A DNA stretch of 64,000 nucleotides from Coptis chinensis (taxonomy: Eukaryota; Streptophyta; Magnoliopsida; Ranunculales; Ranunculaceae), in contig CM027381.1 in the NCBI GenBank assembly GCA_015680905.1, positions 19,073,501-19,137,500 of the forward strand, given 5' to 3'. Positions 54,890 to 64,000 of the stretch are shown piece by piece. The translations under genes and the position numbers were made by a program. Position 1 is the stretch's first letter, and every line of letters begins with the position of its first letter. The notes beneath the pieces were generated by a model. That model worked only from the letters and a program-made list of their open reading frames with translations, had not been told where the DNA came from and did not search any database.

Positions 54890-56245
54890 ATTTTCTTACC
54901 ATCCTTCTCAGTCTCGTCTGCCATACCCACTTATTCTATGTCAACTTTTCTGCTTTCAAATGATAAGTACAGCCAGTAAGACAAGCTTAATAAGAAGTTC
55001 GTATGGCAGTCTAACCCTAAAAAAAGTCGTAATCTTCATCTAATCAATTGGAGTACAATATGCTTTAAGAAGAGCATTGGAAGCTTGGGTATTCAAAGTA
55101 TGAGACTCCACAATATTGCTTTACTCTCTAAATTTGGCAGCTTGTTAAATGATCACAAAATCAATGGTGTACTATGGTAAAGCACAAGTATTTTCTAAAT
55201 AAATCTTTCCTGAGAGCTCCTTTGAAGCTAAATGCATCCAGATTTTGGCGAAATTTGGTTACTATTCGAGACGAGATTCAAAGATTCATATGTTGGCAAA
55301 TTGGGTTGGGGTGTAATGTACTTATCTGGGACGAAAATTGGATCTTGTCTCTTGATCATAGAAGACCTATCGGACCTAACCCTAACAAGCTTGGTATTCG
55401 ATATGTTTATGATATCATCAAGGATAACTCATTATGGGATGAACCACTTATTTGAAGCAATTTCTTACCTCATGAGGATAGCTATACTTGCAATTAAATT
55501 GCCTCGTAGTGGTTCAAGTTGTCCTGAGAAGCTTGTATGGCTCTCTGAGAAAAATGGAAAATTATTCTCGGTTAAAGCAGCTTATAATGGCCTCACCTCC
55601 AGTCTTACTCCGACATAAAAGTCAATTATGCAACCCCTTTGGAAGCATATTTGGAAGATCAGTGCCCCACATTGAGTGGAATTATTCCTCTAGAAAGCAA
55701 TGCACAATTGTCTTCTGATCAAAGAGTTACTTTAAATTAGGAACATAAGTTCTAACAACATATGTCCAAGGTGCACGACTCAACCAAAAATTGTCGCTCA
55801 TGCCTTACTCACTTGTCCTTTTGTAAGTAGGGTGTGGTTCGCATCTTCGTTTTGTTGGAGACCTGAATTTTGGTAGCATGACATTTCTATCTCTGGGATC
55901 GTGAGAAAAATGAAGCACTCTTCACCATCAATGTCGTCTTTTATCTCTCTCCTTACAGACTTTGCCCTTATTGCTTACTTTATTTGGTTAAGCAGAAATT
56001 ACTTTATATTTGGAGGGAAGGAGGAATATATCCCTGTCATCCTTGCACAAGCTAGAAACTTTAATACTACAATGGATAGAACCCCTACTCCATTTAGAAC
56101 CATGCTTATTGAACTTTTTGCCAAGCTTCATCTAGTCTTGAACAATGGTTATTTGCTACTTTTATCTGATGTGCATCATTCTGCTTATCAAAACATGATG
56201 CTGGTTTGGGCTTCATTGCATATGACTCTCATGAGAGCACCCTAA
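54890..56245 (+). pseudogene. LINE ORF2 fragment (post-RT to zf-RVT)
   Basis: Reads SAIPTYSMSTFLLSND, DKLNKKFVWQSNPKKSRNLH, FKKSIGSLGIQSMRLHNIAL, RFWRNLVTIRDEI, then GLGCNVLIWDENWI, FSVKAAYNGL and the zf-RVT part CPRCTTQPKIVAHALLTCPF (about 55770), followed by YFIWLSRNYFIF. This is the region between reverse transcriptase and RNase H in plant L1 ORF2. The RT core and RNase H are absent. Because the RNase H fragment at 51684 lies upstream, the two cannot be one simple LINE copy. Many stops. Confidence 0.8.
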
Positions 56246-56280
56246 AGTTGTGTATGTGGTCTATAACTTAAAAAAAGTTT

Positions 56281-57039
56281 TGTAAGAAGTGAGGTTCATC
56301 CTAAATTGTTTAGAGTTTGAGTGTGGGAGTTAAGAAGAAGAAAGGTAGACTCTTGGTATAGATTTGATTAGTTTTAAGCTAATGAAAACATGAAAACTCA
56401 AGTTGTTTGGTATGGAAATGACATGAAAACATTGAAAGAAGTATTGATTGAAGATTGAAATAAGAACAACAAGATAAGATTGATTGATTAAAACAAATAA
56501 AGTAAAATAACAAGATTAAATAAAGGAAATGAAGAACAATAAAGTAAAGGACTTGAATTGAAAAACAAAATAAGAAAATTAAAACAAACCAAATAGTTTG
56601 GACCCTAAAGCAATGGATGCTTTCTCTCTCCCTAGCTTTTATATTATATACACCTACTTTTGCCTTTTACTGATTTACCCTCCTCCATCACTTTTGAGAC
56701 ACCTAACACTTCATTTTTGCTTTTGCTTTTTGATTTCTTCTTGACCAATATAGGTTTTGGAGAATGTCATATTTTGAGATAAGGGCCTCCATCTCTGGTC
56801 TTATGAGTTGAGGGCTTTGACCTTTGACTTTGACTGTTGACTTTGACTTTTTCAGCACTTTTCCATAGCAACTTCTGGTCTTCATAATAAGCGTGATTAA
56901 GGCTCCTTTTGGTGATAAGACGTAACTTTTATGATAAGTTGTTTGAAATTCTCTATATCCTGAAAAAGGCAATAAAAGCTATGATAGGTTGTAATACAGT
57001 AATATAAGGGTAATAAAATGCACATTTGGGAGTTGATCA
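56281..57039 (-). repeat. 3' LTR of element C
   Basis: On the minus strand TGATCAACTCCCAAATGTGC to CACTTCTTACA. It is 759 bp, shorter than the LTRs of A and B; the far end is set from TG/CA ends and the match to B and is uncertain. CAAACTATTTGGTTTG and CCTTTACTTT-type words agree with the B LTR. Confidence 0.65.
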
Positions 57040-58700
57040 CCACCCCCAAATAGCATCTTGCTTGTCCTCAAACAAGGATGAGAGAAAAAACTAAGATCAC
57101 AAATGAGTGATTTATTATAAGTTATACTAATCTCATTTCGCAGAGTACGATTGCATTGACCATATGCAACAAGGCCATAAACCACTAGGAATTCCCTAGT
57201 AGACGAGCTTTAAGCCTCGTGAGAGTTTTCTAATGAAGGTACTCACAAACTTCTTCTATTTAGTACAACGTGTCTTGTTTCCTTATTTATTCTTAGAAGT
57301 TCATACATCTCATTAGCGGATAATACGGACAAGCTCTTTTGAACTTAGAATAACATATGTATAAAAATTTAATCATCTAAAGATAAATATGCAAAATATG
57401 AGCAATGAAATGCCAAAACAGAGTTGTTTCCGAGGCTTTTGGAGAGCGTCCTTAAGGTGGGTTCTCACAAGGGTGTGTTATAATCACAGCTCTATGATAG
57501 ATTCACTCAAGGTTCGTTCTCTTAAGTGTAGTGGGCACTTATATTCCTCGCATTCTCAAATGATGTCCAAAGAAATCGAGATCGATTGATCGCGCTTTCC
57601 ACTTACTATCACACCATCCTATTTCTAATTGAGCTAGAGGTCTTTTATTTGGAATTACGAAGCTAGGGTGATGGTTTAGAAATAAAAAAGGAAGGAAAAA
57701 ACAAAATCTGATATGTAGAGAAACTGGGTCTTCAAGATACTTGTAACTAGAGAAGAACCTCGTTTTGTTCTTTTGCTTCCGAATTATACATTCTTTTAGC
57801 CCTTTGGCTTTGTGACTCCATATGATTTTGAATTTTTGGGAGTTCTAACTTTGCTTTTGTTTCTTTTTATTTCTAATATCGTCTCCTTTTGATTTTTAAC
57901 TTTTTGGAGAATCAATTTTTTTTCTGACTCATTTGATTTTTTTTTGGAGTTTTGGTTTTTGATGGGTCTTTCTTTTCTTTTCTTTAGGAAGAAAATAATG
58001 GTTATGTTTTTGAACAATGTCTTCTCTTCTCTTTTTTTGATGTCCATCTAGTTCTCAACTTGTCAGCTGGGTAAGCTTTTTATTGTGTGTTGTAACGGGT
58101 TAGGAATTTTTTGTGAAGAAAGAAAAGGCTTTTAGAAAAGGGTGGAGGCTCAAGAGGGTGACTAGAGGAAACTATCTTTTTGGTGTTTTAACATTTATTT
58201 GGCTATATCGATCTAGAAAGGGCCTAAATTCTCTCATAGGATATGGTGTGTTGATCAAGCAAGTGGACGTGTGCTCTTTCTATCTGGACATCCTATGTGT
58301 CATCACTCGATCAATAATCATTCAGATGAGGATTTTGGCTAGATTCTCACAGGATATGGAACTTAATTGTTCTAACCTTGGCTTCGGAAACTCACTGCTA
58401 TATACAAACAAATGCTGATGCATGCCATTCATGAAAAGATGCAGAAACTATTGTACGTATATTAGTCTAAGTCTGAAGAACGAATCTTTACTCTATTACT
58501 ATAATGAGACTTCTAAACTTTTTATTCATCATAGAAAAGGAAACAAGACTTTTTAATACTAAATAGAAAAATATTTTTGGTCTTTTTTGAAAATAAATTT
58601 AGAAAGGAAGAAATATACTATTATATCTACTATATAAAAGATGCCTAGTTTTTGCAAAATGTTACTATAACACCCCCAAATAGAACTATGCTTTGTCCTC
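57040..58700 (-). other. Conserved noncoding module and polypurine tract of element C
   Basis: Begins at the polypurine tract (complement of CACCCCCAAATAG, 57040-57052) and shows the usual landmarks reversed: the GAATT hairpin at 57182-57202, the TTCTAATTGAGCTAGAGGTC block near 57624, GATCAAGCAAGTGGACGTGTG at 58252, and the CTTTGTCCTCGAAGTATG motif near 58692. No ORF is supported; 57796-58047 on the minus strand is Lys-rich low complexity. Confidence 0.75.
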
Positions 58701-59229
58701 GAAGTATGAAAAGATAAGCAAAGAAATTACCATAGAAACATGAGCAAAATCGGCGATACACCTGTATTATGTTTTTCATGATAAAAATACGCCACCCCTA
58801 AATAAGTTTGGGGCGTGGGTTGTTTGATATAGAATGAGAAATACATGGTTTATTATACTAGGGATATTTATTCTACTATGAAATATTTTTGGGTTTTTGT
58901 ATTTTTTTGAAAGCATATATGAAATGCATGAAAGAAAAATGGAAAAATTTGGCATGATGTATCTGCTTTACATTCTACTCATATACCAATTTCCACAAGA
59001 AAAGCATAATAAAACAAGCAGATAATATTAAGCATATAATTTAACTTATACTACGTCATACACATAAGAAAAAAAAATATATATCAAACTATACGGACAC
59101 TAGGGAGAATCCTAGTCAGAATCCGTGCGTGACTCGTATCGATGTCGAGAAGATCCTTCTCCTTTATGATGTCCGCTCCTAGCATGTCTATCACTATGTA
59201 GGAGTGCATCTCTGATGCTCTGCAGTGTT
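58701..59229 (-). other. Noncoding interval of element C with PPT-like motif
   Basis: Near 58790-58820 the complement reads CCACGCCCCAAACTTATTTAGGGG, the drifted equivalent of the TCCAAACTTGTTTGGGGGTGG motif in A and B. The rest is AT-rich with no ORF. Confidence 0.5.
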
Positions 59230-60170
59230 CTAGTGACATTGTGCTAAAAACATGGCTACTCCTGCTTAAAGGACCGCTGCTTTTCTCGGATGGTATGATG
59301 TTCTGCTCTGATAGTCTGTTGTTCCACTATAATGTTCCCCTGAGTTTCCCTGAGCTGGTGGAGATACGAATGCAAAATCCTCTGGCCGCCATGGAGGAAG
59401 TGAATTCTGTCCATGGGCTGAGTGAACTGTTGAGCGACATCTTCAGTGAAGTAATCCACTTTCTCAATCGGGCGTGCTTGCTCAGCAACTCTGGCTTCAG
59501 TTGGAAGCCATAACTTCTAGACGCAGGCGGCATAGGTAGGACCTGTGGTAACGTCCTTGACCTCCACTAGGGCGTCTGTGGCCTAAAACCCCAAATGCTG
59601 CATGATCCTAGTAACTAGCACTGGTAAAGGAGTAGTGGACTTCTTCGGTTTGCAGAGTTGCTCAAAGATAAAGGAGACGATGCAGAAGCCATTCTTCTTC
59701 TTTTAAAGAATTCATAAATGAAGGAGCATCGCCTTACCGATATCAGCAGGCTTGGCTGAGCCTAGCAAGTTGTAGGCTGTCCACTAAGATACTGCCAACT
59801 GATTCCTTCGCAGTGAACTCTAAAAAACGTAGTGAGACTTGGTTTTTCACCCCCTTGAGAAGTGTCTCTACCATCATCACGACAATGGTCTTACTATTTG
59901 GGGACTGTTCCGTCTGAACATAAACCTTCAGAGGAATTCCTATAACTCTACTCACCACCTCTTTGGTGAGCTCTAGCAAGCGACCATCCTTGACAACCTT
60001 GATGCGGTCATCCTCCCCTCTAAGGATGCAGTTATAAAATGAAAGAGTAAGAGAGGGAGAATACGCCGCACCTTCCAACAAAACCAAGGGTTCTCATCCT
60101 CTTCTTCTAATCTCAGCCTTGAAGTTCACTTCAAATAGATCGGAATTGCAAATTTTGCGCCAACACGATT
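59230..60170 (-). pseudogene. 3' ORF of element C, plant transposon protein-like (broken)
   Basis: The longest open piece, 60087-59743, reads MVLLEGAAYSPSLTLSFYNC, then DDRIKVVKDGRLLELTKEVV, then VIGIPLKVYVQTEQSP. After frame changes it continues PLPVLVTRIMQHLGF and DYFTEDVAQQFTQPMDRIHF, then a Gln/Arg-rich helix IVEQQTIRAEHHTIREKQRS. PLPVLVTRIM matches PLPVLITKIM in the first 3' ORF of E1. The layout is that of the accessory ORF found after pol in Athila/Tat elements; its role is unknown. Confidence 0.6.
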
Positions 60171-60907
60171 TTTAGAACTCGAGCCATTTAGATTAGGGAT
60201 TGATAAAATTGGGGTTTTGAGTTGGAATGAGGGTTGAAAATGGAGCAGGCTGCACAAATTTGGAGTGGTGGTGTTTTGGGGTGAGGTTACGGTCGCGAGA
60301 TAGGAAGGCGCGGTTGTGAGCTGGTGTGGGCGGCTAGGGTTAGGGATTTTGTAAGGAAGAAAAAGGGAAGTTGGGCGGTCGCATGGGTTAAATAGTTTGA
60401 TGGCATGTGCTTCGCACGAGCCTCTTTAATGACATTGAAATTTTGGCCCAAGCCCAAATGAAATTAGGAAATTCCGATCTTGTCCTCAGTGCCTTGCCAA
60501 CTTCAAGAGCCGATCCGCGCTTCATTACTCTTCCGATCTTGATTTATGAGGTACCAAAATGATCAACATTGAAAATTCAACGTAACGGTATAGGGTATAC
60601 TCACATCTAATGGTGGATGAAAAATAGATGATAGAAAGAACTGTAAAGGAACTGTTAGAAAATATGTATAGATAACAGAAGGAAAATTTTAATTAATTTT
60701 TTTGGGTTTTGAATAAGTTTGATTGAAATTTTAAAAGGTGGGTCATTTTAAGTCAGATCTCCAAGACTTGGAAGTTTTTGAAAACTTGAGATCCCAACCA
60801 GATGGCTGGATTACTCTCTTAGACCGAGCGTAATATACTAGAGGATAACACGTGTAGACTTTATAAATAGAATTATTATGAGGTTGAAGACCGGGGGAAG
60901 TTGGTGT
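60171..60907 (-). other. Spacer upstream of the 3' ORF of element C
   Basis: Complement shows TTGGGCTTGGGCCAAAATTT near 60440-60460, as at 1224 in E1, and AAGTCTTGGAGATCTGACTT near 60755, as at 835 in E1. It is therefore the same spacer as E1 553-1570. No ORF. Confidence 0.6.
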
Positions 60908-61105
60908 TTAATAGTTCAAGCACCAACCTTCTCTCATAGCTCGTTTCTTACGTGCGTAAGAACTTTTATCTAAACCAGGAATGTTTTTCGGTATATGTGT
61001 CCATATCTTAAGCTGCAGTTCTCTTGGAAGTGCTTGCACACGATCATTGAAACTTATCCATCTAGTCTTGCTAGGTGGAGGTTTTTTGTTTGCTATAGAA
61101 GACAT
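60908..61105 (-). CDS. Small hypothetical ORF in element C, F-box-like motif
   Basis: 65 codons, intact, MSSIANKKPPPSKTRWISFN, then DRVQALPRELQLKIWTHIP, ending REGWCLNY*. It is basic. The LPRELQLKIW stretch resembles the start of an F-box helix, but the protein is far too short for a full domain. TTAAATATATTTTCC lies just upstream on the same strand and could be a TATA box. It sits where E1 would have pol sequence. It could be a relic of a longer ORF, a captured piece or chance. Confidence 0.35.
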   Translation of the reverse strand: MSSIANKKPPPSKTRWISFNDRVQALPRELQLKIWTHIPKNIPGLDKSSYARKKRAMREGWCLNY

Positions 61106-62129
61106 TTTTGAAAAGTTTTTCAGAAAAGAGAGAGATTGAGAAAGGAAAATATATTTAAGAATGGAAAATTTTGAAAATTTTGTATAAGTTTGAGTCTTTT
61201 AACATCAGATTCTCGAGGCAAAATAGAGAGGTGGAGGCAAAAGATAGAATTAAACAGATAATAGTATCACTTTGGGTTACTCTATTTGTTTAATTCTTGT
61301 TTGGAGATGCCTCATTTTTTTTTTAGTTGGTTTTCTCAATCAATTATATCTCTAACCATATAGAGGTTTTGCCAATAAAATAAAATTATACATTAATCCG
61401 ATATCATTTTTGTTACTCCAGGGAGTATAACTTTCATTTTTATATCCTCTGGTTTTGAAAACTATGGAGAGATGTTTTAAAAAACTCGTACTCAAAAGCT
61501 GTGATTTTAGATACTACTATTTGAAAACAAACCATAACAGATAATTTTAGGCAACTTTCGTGTCGGCTCTTTGGCGAACCCAATCTAGATAGACAAAGCT
61601 TCAGCTACGTGAGTTGGGGGATTTACTGCGCAAGAAATGGAATGTCTTGACCCGGGTGAATAGCTCGGTGATATAGGTGACCCTTAGGAAGCAAAGTTGA
61701 TATCAAACTGCCCCTAGATTGCGTTGTTCTAGGGGTTGTTATGTGTAAAATCCATTGCTAATTTTGAAAAATCACTTACTATTGATGTATCGAGAATCTA
61801 TCATTAACAGAACAAAGAAAACAAACATTTTTGTAAAAAAAAATATAAAATAAAGAAAAGAAAAATTGTATACTCGCTTAATAGGTTCACACTTACTCCA
61901 ACTATGAGTAAAAAGTGTTTTACAAATAATATGCGGGATATACTGTGAACTAAGGCTCCAGCCTTAGTTCTATGTTGGAGCCTGCGTAAGTAAGTTTTAT
62001 GCTCGTTATAAACTAATAATCTAAACAGTTGGGGATCAACCCATTAAAACATATAAAAAGCATACACCCTTAAATAGAATGAGATGATGCATGTGGAGAG
62101 TAAGATGCATAATAATAAAAGAAAGTTTA
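61106..62129 (-). other. Upstream internal sequence of element C
   Basis: Aligns reversed with B and A: the GTAACCAAAATGATA-type block near 61410, TGTTATGGTTTGTTTTCAAA near 61525, AGTAAATCCCCCAACTCACG near 61612, and TGCATCATCTCATTCTATTT near 62075 (B 22540). The CA microsatellite of A and B is absent. No ORF. Confidence 0.65.
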
Positions 62130-64000
62130 TGTAACACCTCTATTTTTATTAATGCCCACAATTAAATACTTCACAAAATTTAATATATTATTGACTATGT
62201 CTTAAGTTGACTATTAAATTTAAGTGAATATTTATGTTTGACTTTTTGAAAAAAAAAAATAGTTTGTTTAGTTTGACAATGGTTTAATAGGAAAGTTTTT
62301 AAGTTTTAAAATAATGTGTAGAGATTTTATTAATAAGGAAACATGGAGAGAAAATTTTCGTAATTTATGGGAGAAAATATGGAAAGACTTTGATGAGAAA
62401 GAAAATGTCTATAATTTGTGGAGAGAGAAAAGTTTTTATTTGAAAAGAATGTGTAGAGAATTTCTAAATATGAAAATTTCTTGAGTTTGTTTTAGATTTA
62501 AAAGAAAGAAGAAGAAAACAAAAGAGAGAAAGAAAAACAAATGAATATTAAAAGAATAAAAAAAAAAAAAAAAAGAAGAATAAAAAATGAATAAATGAAG
62601 TATTTCTATTGCTTGGTGATATGGATTTTACATAGCGTTTATTCTTTTCTATGATTGTTATTTCGATGGCAACAACAAAAGGGTGAGTAGATATATTTTT
62701 CTCAAAATATATATATAAAATTTTTTTTTTTGTGATTTTTATCTTGTTTGCTTCATAAATGCTTCATTATCATTTTATAAAAGTTCCATATTTAATTATA
62801 AATGTTTGCTATTTGTTTTGAAATTTTAATTGTCGTTTGGAACGATGATATGTTTGTAGAATTCTGCACAAGGACTGCCTTGTGACTTGAATTCGACTAA
62901 TTAAATGATGTAACTAGTTTTTCGATAGAACTAAACAATTTTAGTTCTCTGAGTCATCTTTCATTTCCAATTAGCCTTGATTGATTCCAGTTTATATTCT
63001 ATTTGATGTTAATTTTACAAGAAAGTGAGTCAGAAAATTAAATAGCAAAATTTAAGCTATTGGGTCTATTCTATCACATAGTTTAGGGTACATACTAAAC
63101 AAATTAGTGTTTAGGAATTTTTGTATTGAAATAGATTTTCTGTCTAATTTTCATAATGGTATATGTAGTGGTAGTATGGGGGCCCGAAGTGTCAAAGGGA
63201 GGATACGCCCGAGTCAACGAAAGGTATTGAGCCGCGGCGTACAGGATCAATGCTAAGGCACATGGTCGCAGTACGGAAACCCTACACACGGAGAGAAGGA
63301 GACCGCGAGATGGAAGGACAGGTGGAAGGCCCGGATGGAGTAAGAAACCGATATAAAGAGAAAGAGAGAGAAGAAAAGGAGGAGAAAAGGGGGAGTGAGC
63401 GGCCATCAGAGAAGAGAGAGAGGGAATAGGGCTTCAAGATCTAGGGAATAGTGACAGTAACAAGGTTTGAGTTGTAACAGTATAATTGATTCAAAACTTT
63501 GATTATATGAATTCTCTAGAATTTTTAGAATGGACAATGGTCAAACTGTCCTAACCAATTTCTCATGCATAGAACAATAAACGTAACTTATTAGTGTAGG
63601 TTTTAGTTGTACAAGAAAAAATGTAATAATTATGCAATTTGTATAGTATTAATATTTCAAATAAATGTGTATTTATTGGAGGAGTAATTATTTTATTTGT
63701 CTAAAGAGTTCTATTACATGTATTGGAATAAGAGTTGCATGCATAATTGTTTGATGAATATTGTATGTATAGAGCGTATATTGATACCAGAATAAATTAA
63801 AGATTTTTAGATGATGACAATATATGTATTAAATGTTTGTTTCATATGAGTATAATTATTTATAGATTTTATTAGCATGTGATATACATAACAAATTGGA
63901 AATGTTGTAATTGGGAAATTTATTTATTTTTAAGACGTGTTTGATGGCTAAATGCGGTTCAGATGGATTAATTAGAAATCTTTGTAATATAAATCAAAGT
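62130..64000. mobile_element. Start of a second long Tekay/Del-like LTR
   Basis: Begins TGTAACACCTCTATTTTTAT and matches the first 270 bp or so of the solo LTR at 10233 (AGTTTTTAAGTTTTAAAA, AATAAGGAAACATGGAGAGA, TTATGGGAGAAAATATGGAAAG). Beyond that the two diverge. A GC-rich stretch with AGAGA-rich purines lies at 63180-63430. The end is outside the window, so solo LTR and full element cannot be told apart. The left flank is GTTTA. Confidence 0.75.

Larger units (their letters stand above)
56281..62129 (-). mobile_element. Element C: A/B-family copy, minus strand, 5' part cut off
   Basis: On the minus strand: internal sequence from 62129 leftward, matching B 22505-22640 and B/A 3' regions, then a small ORF, a spacer, a decayed 3' ORF, the conserved module, polypurine tract, and 3' LTR 57039-56281. 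A Tekay-like LTR starts at 62130 and cuts it, so its 5' half is beyond the window. C keeps a 3' ORF that A and B lack. Confidence 0.75.

Noticed and set aside
57796-58047. Lys-rich minus-strand ORF
   Set aside because: Low-complexity product of the T-rich conserved module; no counterpart ORF in the other four copies.
63104-63406. 100-codon minus-strand ORF
   Set aside because: It is complementary to a purine-rich AGAGA/GGAGAA tract inside an LTR and has no recognisable domain.

Overview
The window is from an AT-rich plant nuclear genome, most likely a eudicot. The evidence is plant-lineage Ty3/gypsy elements (Athila/Tat-like and chromovirus-like), a plant L1-type LINE with a C-terminal RNase H, a Harbinger transposon with a Myb/SANT-like partner gene, and copied pieces of a polyamine transporter and a pentatricopeptide repeat (PPR) gene. 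I found no intact host gene, no rRNA or tRNA gene and no CRISPR array. Nearly everything is transposable element (TE) sequence, and almost every coding region is broken by stops or frameshifts. The species cannot be named from this sequence.

Layout. 1-7756 is the 3' part of an Athila/Tat-like element (E1, + strand): integrase C-terminus, two decayed 3' ORFs, a long noncoding module and the 3' LTR. E1 lies inside a related element (A, + strand) whose 3' end is 7757-14329. The 3' LTR of A is itself split by a 3-kb solo LTR (10233-13233, 5-bp target site duplication, TSD) and a MITE (13690-13889, 9-bp TSD). 14330-16902 has no recognisable gene.

16903-50300 is a Harbinger transposon (- strand) broken by a stack of insertions. 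Layer 1 is a copia-like solo LTR (17676-47690, TSD GAAAT). Layer 2 is element B (18479-46745, TSD CCTTC), a gag-only relative of A. Layer 3 is an L1-type LINE (about 23040-43108). Layer 4 is a short-LTR, non-autonomous retroelement D (25159-38344) carrying a near full-length polyamine-transporter copy, a PPR fragment and a 60-bp tandem repeat. Layer 5 is element E2 (28050-37382, - strand, TSD TCCAC), a gag-only relative of E1. LTR divergence by eye fits the order: about 3% for E2 and about 8% for B. Separately, a MITE (48144-48891) sits inside the Harbinger transposase gene.

50301-64000 holds a fold-back element, two LINE fragments, a truncated chromovirus (gag-protease only), a third A/B-family copy on the - strand (C, 56281-62129), and the start of another long LTR (62130 to the window end).

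The strongest points for follow-up are the host-gene capture in element D, the 1.5-kb noncoding module conserved across five copies of the E/A/B/C families while their ORFs have decayed, and the repeated internal polypurine-tract (PPT)-like motifs in those elements.
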